Origin: Vespula vulgaris
Taxonomy: Eukaryota; Arthropoda; Insecta; Hymenoptera; Vespidae
Assembly (NCBI RefSeq): GCF_905475345.1
Contig: NC_066596.1
Coordinates: forward strand, 3,845,001-3,909,000
Reading direction: 5' to 3'
Length of the DNA: 64,000 bases
Below, one piece after another: positions 62,401-64,000 of the stretch. The position numbers and the translations under genes were made by a program. Under the pieces are notes generated by a model that made no database searches, was not told the origin of the DNA, and worked only from the letters and a program-made list of their open reading frames with translations. Within the stretch, counting starts at the first letter, position 1. Each line of letters starts with the position of its first letter.

Positions 62401-64000
62401 AATAAGATTAAATCAATTTTTTCATTCGAATACGTTGAGTCAACATGGTTACGTGTAAAAGACAACGTGACAACGTTTACTAGCGAGACCATTGACCAAT
62501 TGACGATCAGCGTTAAACGCTCTTTTATTCTTCAATTGTGCATCCCTAGAGTTACAGCACTTCTGGACTAACAGATAGTCTAACATGCATCGTCGTAAAA
62601 TTTGAAATATTTGTTCCATCTTTAGATGGAAGTTTAAATAGTTTGTTTGAGAAATTTTATCTTCAAATAAAGCATCAATTTAATGTTGTAGGTTGTCCAA
62701 AGACCACCAGTTTTCACGGTCACACCGCAACATTTGTATATGAGAAAATTAGGCGAGAGTTTGGAGATTCCGTGTGATGCCAGTGATGGTGATCAGAGTC
62801 ATCGACCCACGATAGCATGGTACAAAGTACGTATAACAACGTAATTCTCTTTTAAAGCATACACCATTGTAATTAAATAATCGTGTTAACAACGATTCCC
62901 AAAAATGTTCTTATGATTTAAAGGACGGTTCACCACTGCCACGCGATAGGACAATTATAACAGGTGGCAACTTGACCATCGAAAGAATTCAAGAACAGGA
63001 TCGTGGATTGTATCAATGTGCAGCTAGCAATGAAGCAGCAACGGTAGTAGCTGATGCAGAATTAATGGTTTTGAATATTCCACCGAGAGCACCCTATAAT
63101 CTTAGTGCCAACAGTAGTAAAAATGCGGTAACCTTGACGTGGGTACCTGGTTACGTTAGACCAAAGATGGAATATTCCGTCTGGTAATAAAAGAATTATA
63201 TTCTTTTGAAAAAAAAAGATTAAAAGAAAGATAAAGAGAAAATTTCATTTCTCTTTAACAAATAGGTATAGACCTACCGATATGTCAGAATGGCGTACCA
63301 TGAAGATACTTTCGCGAAAGATCACAGAGGCTACGGTGAATAATTTGCATCCTGGTAGAGAATACGAGTTCATGGTTTTGAGTCAAGATAAGCACGGCGA
63401 CGGAATGTTTAGTAAGGCACTTCGAGTATTTACCAAACCAAGTAAGTTTGAAAAATGTTGAACGACCTGACATGACTATTATTTGAATTTTAAATGAATC
63501 GAATTTATACATTGCAGCAGCCATTGATCAAAATTCAGCATCAGAATTTCGCAGTCCATTAGGTTTGTAAAAGTTGAATTACGATGACAAAGATCCGATA
63601 TCTATTCTTACGCGAATTTTTATTTAAAATTCAGAGGAAGAGAAAATGGGCCCACCTCGTAATGTAAGAGTTCAAGCGACGGTAGAGGGTTATCTTGTTA
63701 CTTGGGAACCACCATCCGAAGGTAGAGGTCAAGTTAGGCTCTATGTCGTAAGATGGTTTCGAGGTCCAGCGCAACATTTATATGGGAGATCCGAGACAAC
63801 GGACACTTATTATTTAGGTAAAAGCTCGAATTTAAGTTTAAAACTACGAATTATCAGTCAAAAATGTTTCTCAAAATTTTCCCTCTCTTTCTCTCTCTCT
63901 TTCTTCTTCTAATTACAGTGAAAACGTTAGAAGAGGAAAGTCAATATACTTTCGAAGTAGCAGCGATGTCACTTTCAGACGATGAAGCTACTAGCGAACG
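57662..64000 (+). CDS. bdl: Turtle-like adhesion receptor, probably Borderless (5' part, runs off window)
   Basis: Twelve exons can be joined in frame: 57662-57719, 58128-58270, 60076-60304, 61465-61631, 61827-61971, 62050-62324, 62692-62826, 62924-63183, 63266-63441, 63518-63562, 63635-63817 and 63919 to the window end. The order is signal peptide, Ig1, then domains matching Turtle Ig3, Ig4 and Ig5, FN3-1, linker, FN3-2. Turtle Ig2 is absent, giving four Ig plus two FN3, the layout I associate with Drosophila Borderless, a photoreceptor adhesion protein working with or against Turtle. The symbol rests on architecture and family resemblance. The membrane helix and tail lie beyond the window. 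Confidence 0.85.
57720..58127 (+). other. bdl-like intron 1 (408 bp)
   Basis: Starts GTAATC and ends in a long C/T run (58091-58120) and TTTCAG. Nothing else was noted in it. Confidence 0.85.
58128..58270 (+). CDS. bdl: bdl-like exon 2: first half of Ig1
   Basis: Phase 1 in, phase 0 out at GAT/GTAAGT. Encodes VFNHGLILEEETEPNYLTAA, then VGEYVVFNCDLDF and PIPYILQWNRD. The cysteine and tryptophan align with tutl exon 2, and the intron falls at the same place in the domain. Confidence 0.93.
58271..60075 (+). other. bdl-like intron 2 (1.8 kb)
   Basis: Contains an 84-bp (CT)n array at 59314-59397. No exon signature. Ends CGATTTTTCAG. Confidence 0.85.
59314..59397. repeat. (CT)n microsatellite
   Basis: About 40 CT units in bdl-like intron 2, the longest dinucleotide CT array in the window. 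Confidence 0.97.
60076..60304 (+). CDS. bdl: bdl-like exon 3: second half of Ig1
   Basis: Encodes GHSVFSWYDEEMTLDPRYRG and SINLTNIRESDQGWYECRVI, ending NGTWFHLAID. It is nearly the same motif block as tutl exon 3, with the closing cysteine, and leaves in phase 1 at GATG/GTAAGG. Confidence 0.95.
60305..61464 (+). other. bdl-like intron 3, at the place where an Ig2 exon would be
   Basis: I checked this interval for a phase-1/phase-1 exon like tutl exon 4 and found no Ig hallmark (no C...W...DxGxYxC pattern). Ig1 joins directly to the Ig3-like domain. Confidence 0.75.
61465..61631 (+). CDS. bdl: bdl-like exon 4: first half of the Ig3-type domain
   Basis: Encodes GVSPLPTNVPGETLFTTPPV, NKSVMEGEPVSFDCVVKDNS and TVSWFHESIEISQVK, with the first cysteine and the tryptophan. 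Two phase-1 acceptors 30 nt apart are possible: before 61465 (better pyrimidine tract) and before 61495. Phase 0 out at AAG/GTGAGC. Exon 5 of tutl has no intron here. Confidence 0.85.
61827..61971 (+). CDS. bdl: bdl-like exon 5: second half of the Ig3-type domain
   Basis: Starts in phase 0 after CTGAAG with DLERRASIKENGTLVIKSTL and contains DLGEYTCGVTGWNG, ending ASAFLNVQ. The RASI...NG(S/T)L motif aligns with tutl RASIRMDGSL. Leaves in phase 1 at CAAT/GTAATT. Confidence 0.9.
62050..62324 (+). CDS. bdl: bdl-like exon 6: Ig4-type domain
   Basis: Follows a 78-bp intron. Encodes YKAKVIYAPREVYLPYGKPA, LLDCHFRANPPLTNLRWEKD and NGSLYFSKVDETHSGSYSCT, matching tutl Ig4. It ends in phase 0 after AINV, with donor GTTAGT. 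The downstream exon resumes VVQRPPVF. A slightly longer exon end at 62328 would need another acceptor phase and is less likely. Confidence 0.88.
62692..62826 (+). CDS. bdl: bdl-like exon 7: first part of Ig5
   Basis: Phase 0 at both ends. Encodes VVQRPPVFTVTPQHLYMRKL, then ESLEIPCDASDGDQSHRPTI and AWYK. The cysteine and tryptophan match tutl Ig5. In tutl this piece is fused to the Ig4 exon. Confidence 0.93.
62924..63183 (+). CDS. bdl: bdl-like exon 8: end of Ig5 and start of FN3-1
   Basis: Encodes DGSPLPRDRTIITGGNLTIE, RGLYQCAASNEAATV, then NIPPRAPYNLSANSSKNAVT and TWVPGYVRPKMEYSVW. It ends in phase 2 inside a tryptophan codon with a normal GTAATA donor, at the same codon as the GC donor of tutl exon 7. 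Confidence 0.95.
63266..63441 (+). CDS. bdl: bdl-like exon 9: end of FN3-1
   Basis: Encodes YRPTDMSEWRTMKILSRKIT, VNNLHPGREYEFMVLSQDKH and DGMFSKALRVFTKP. It mirrors tutl exon 8 and leaves in phase 1 at CCAA/GTAAGT. Confidence 0.95.
63518..63562 (+). CDS. bdl: bdl-like exon 10: 45-nt linker exon
   Basis: Phase 1 at both ends, 15 codons: TAIDQNSASEFRSPL. The acceptor is a NAGNAG tandem (GCAGCAG), so one alanine codon may be optional. It corresponds in place to the tutl linker cassettes at 35456-36467. Confidence 0.7.
   Translation, partial: QPLIKIQHQNFAVH
63635..63817 (+). CDS. bdl: bdl-like exon 11: first part of FN3-2
   Basis: Encodes EEEKMGPPRNVRVQATVEGY, LVTWEPPSEGRGQVRLYVVR and AQHLYGRSETTDTYYL. 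The FN3 tryptophan is in place, and it aligns with tutl exon 11. Leaves in phase 1 at TTAG/GTAAAA. Confidence 0.93.
63919..64000 (+). CDS. bdl: bdl-like exon 12: end of FN3-2, cut by the window edge
   Basis: After AATTACAG it encodes VKTLEEESQYTFEVAAMSLS and DDEATSER up to the last base of the window. It aligns with tutl exon 12 before the membrane helix. The rest of the gene lies downstream. Confidence 0.9.

Noticed and set aside
1..64000. tRNA, rRNA, CRISPR, bacterial operons, transposase or viral genes
   Set aside because: None found by reading both strands for typical motifs. Only a possible non-coding DNA-element end at 49414 was seen.

Overview
This window is insect nuclear DNA. It shows AT-rich introns, CpG not depleted, GT-AG splicing with pyrimidine tracts before AG, and a very high load of (GA)n/(CT)n arrays. 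Those traits, together with the gene content, suggest a hymenopteran (bee, wasp or ant). That taxonomic guess is inference; the insect assignment is firmer. Nothing looks bacterial or viral, and no rRNA, tRNA or CRISPR was seen.

Two neighbouring multi-exon genes lie head to tail on the + strand. Both encode cell-surface adhesion proteins of the Turtle/IgSF9 (Dasm1) class. Gene 1 (about 249-48190 coding, 3' UTR to about 54400) is turtle (tutl). A hydrophobic leader is followed by five Ig domains, two fibronectin III domains, one transmembrane helix and a long cytoplasmic tail. I could place 15 exons with consistent splice phases, including one intron with a GC donor. Gene 2 (57662 to the window end) is a turtle-like paralog, best matched to borderless (bdl). 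It has a signal peptide, Ig1, no counterpart of Turtle Ig2, then Ig3, Ig4, Ig5 and the FN3 pair, and it runs off the window during the second FN3 domain.

Layout: 1-630 tutl leader exon; 631-24200 two large introns (7.4 and 16 kb) around the first half-exon of Ig1; 24201-27107 rest of Ig1 and Ig2; 27108-33823 intron; 33824-35245 compact cluster for Ig3, Ig4-5, end of Ig5 and FN3-1; 35246-38654 linker region with small phase-1/phase-1 cassette exons; 38655-39772 FN3-2, membrane helix and start of the tail; 43307-43560/43580 proline-rich tail exon with an NPDY motif, followed by two huge TAC arrays; 46950/47022-48190 last coding exon; about 6 kb of 3' UTR; about 3 kb intergenic; then gene 2.

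In Drosophila, Turtle and Borderless act in axon tiling, dendrite patterning and photoreceptor/glia adhesion. The matching splice phases in both genes point to an old tandem duplication followed by loss of the Ig2 exon and intron gain or loss. The points most worth checking are the GC-AG intron, the leader exon with no in-frame ATG, several alternative linker or tail exons, and CpG-rich and repeat-derived pieces in the long 3' UTR. Exon boundaries were read by eye from splice consensus, phase and homology; none has transcript support here.
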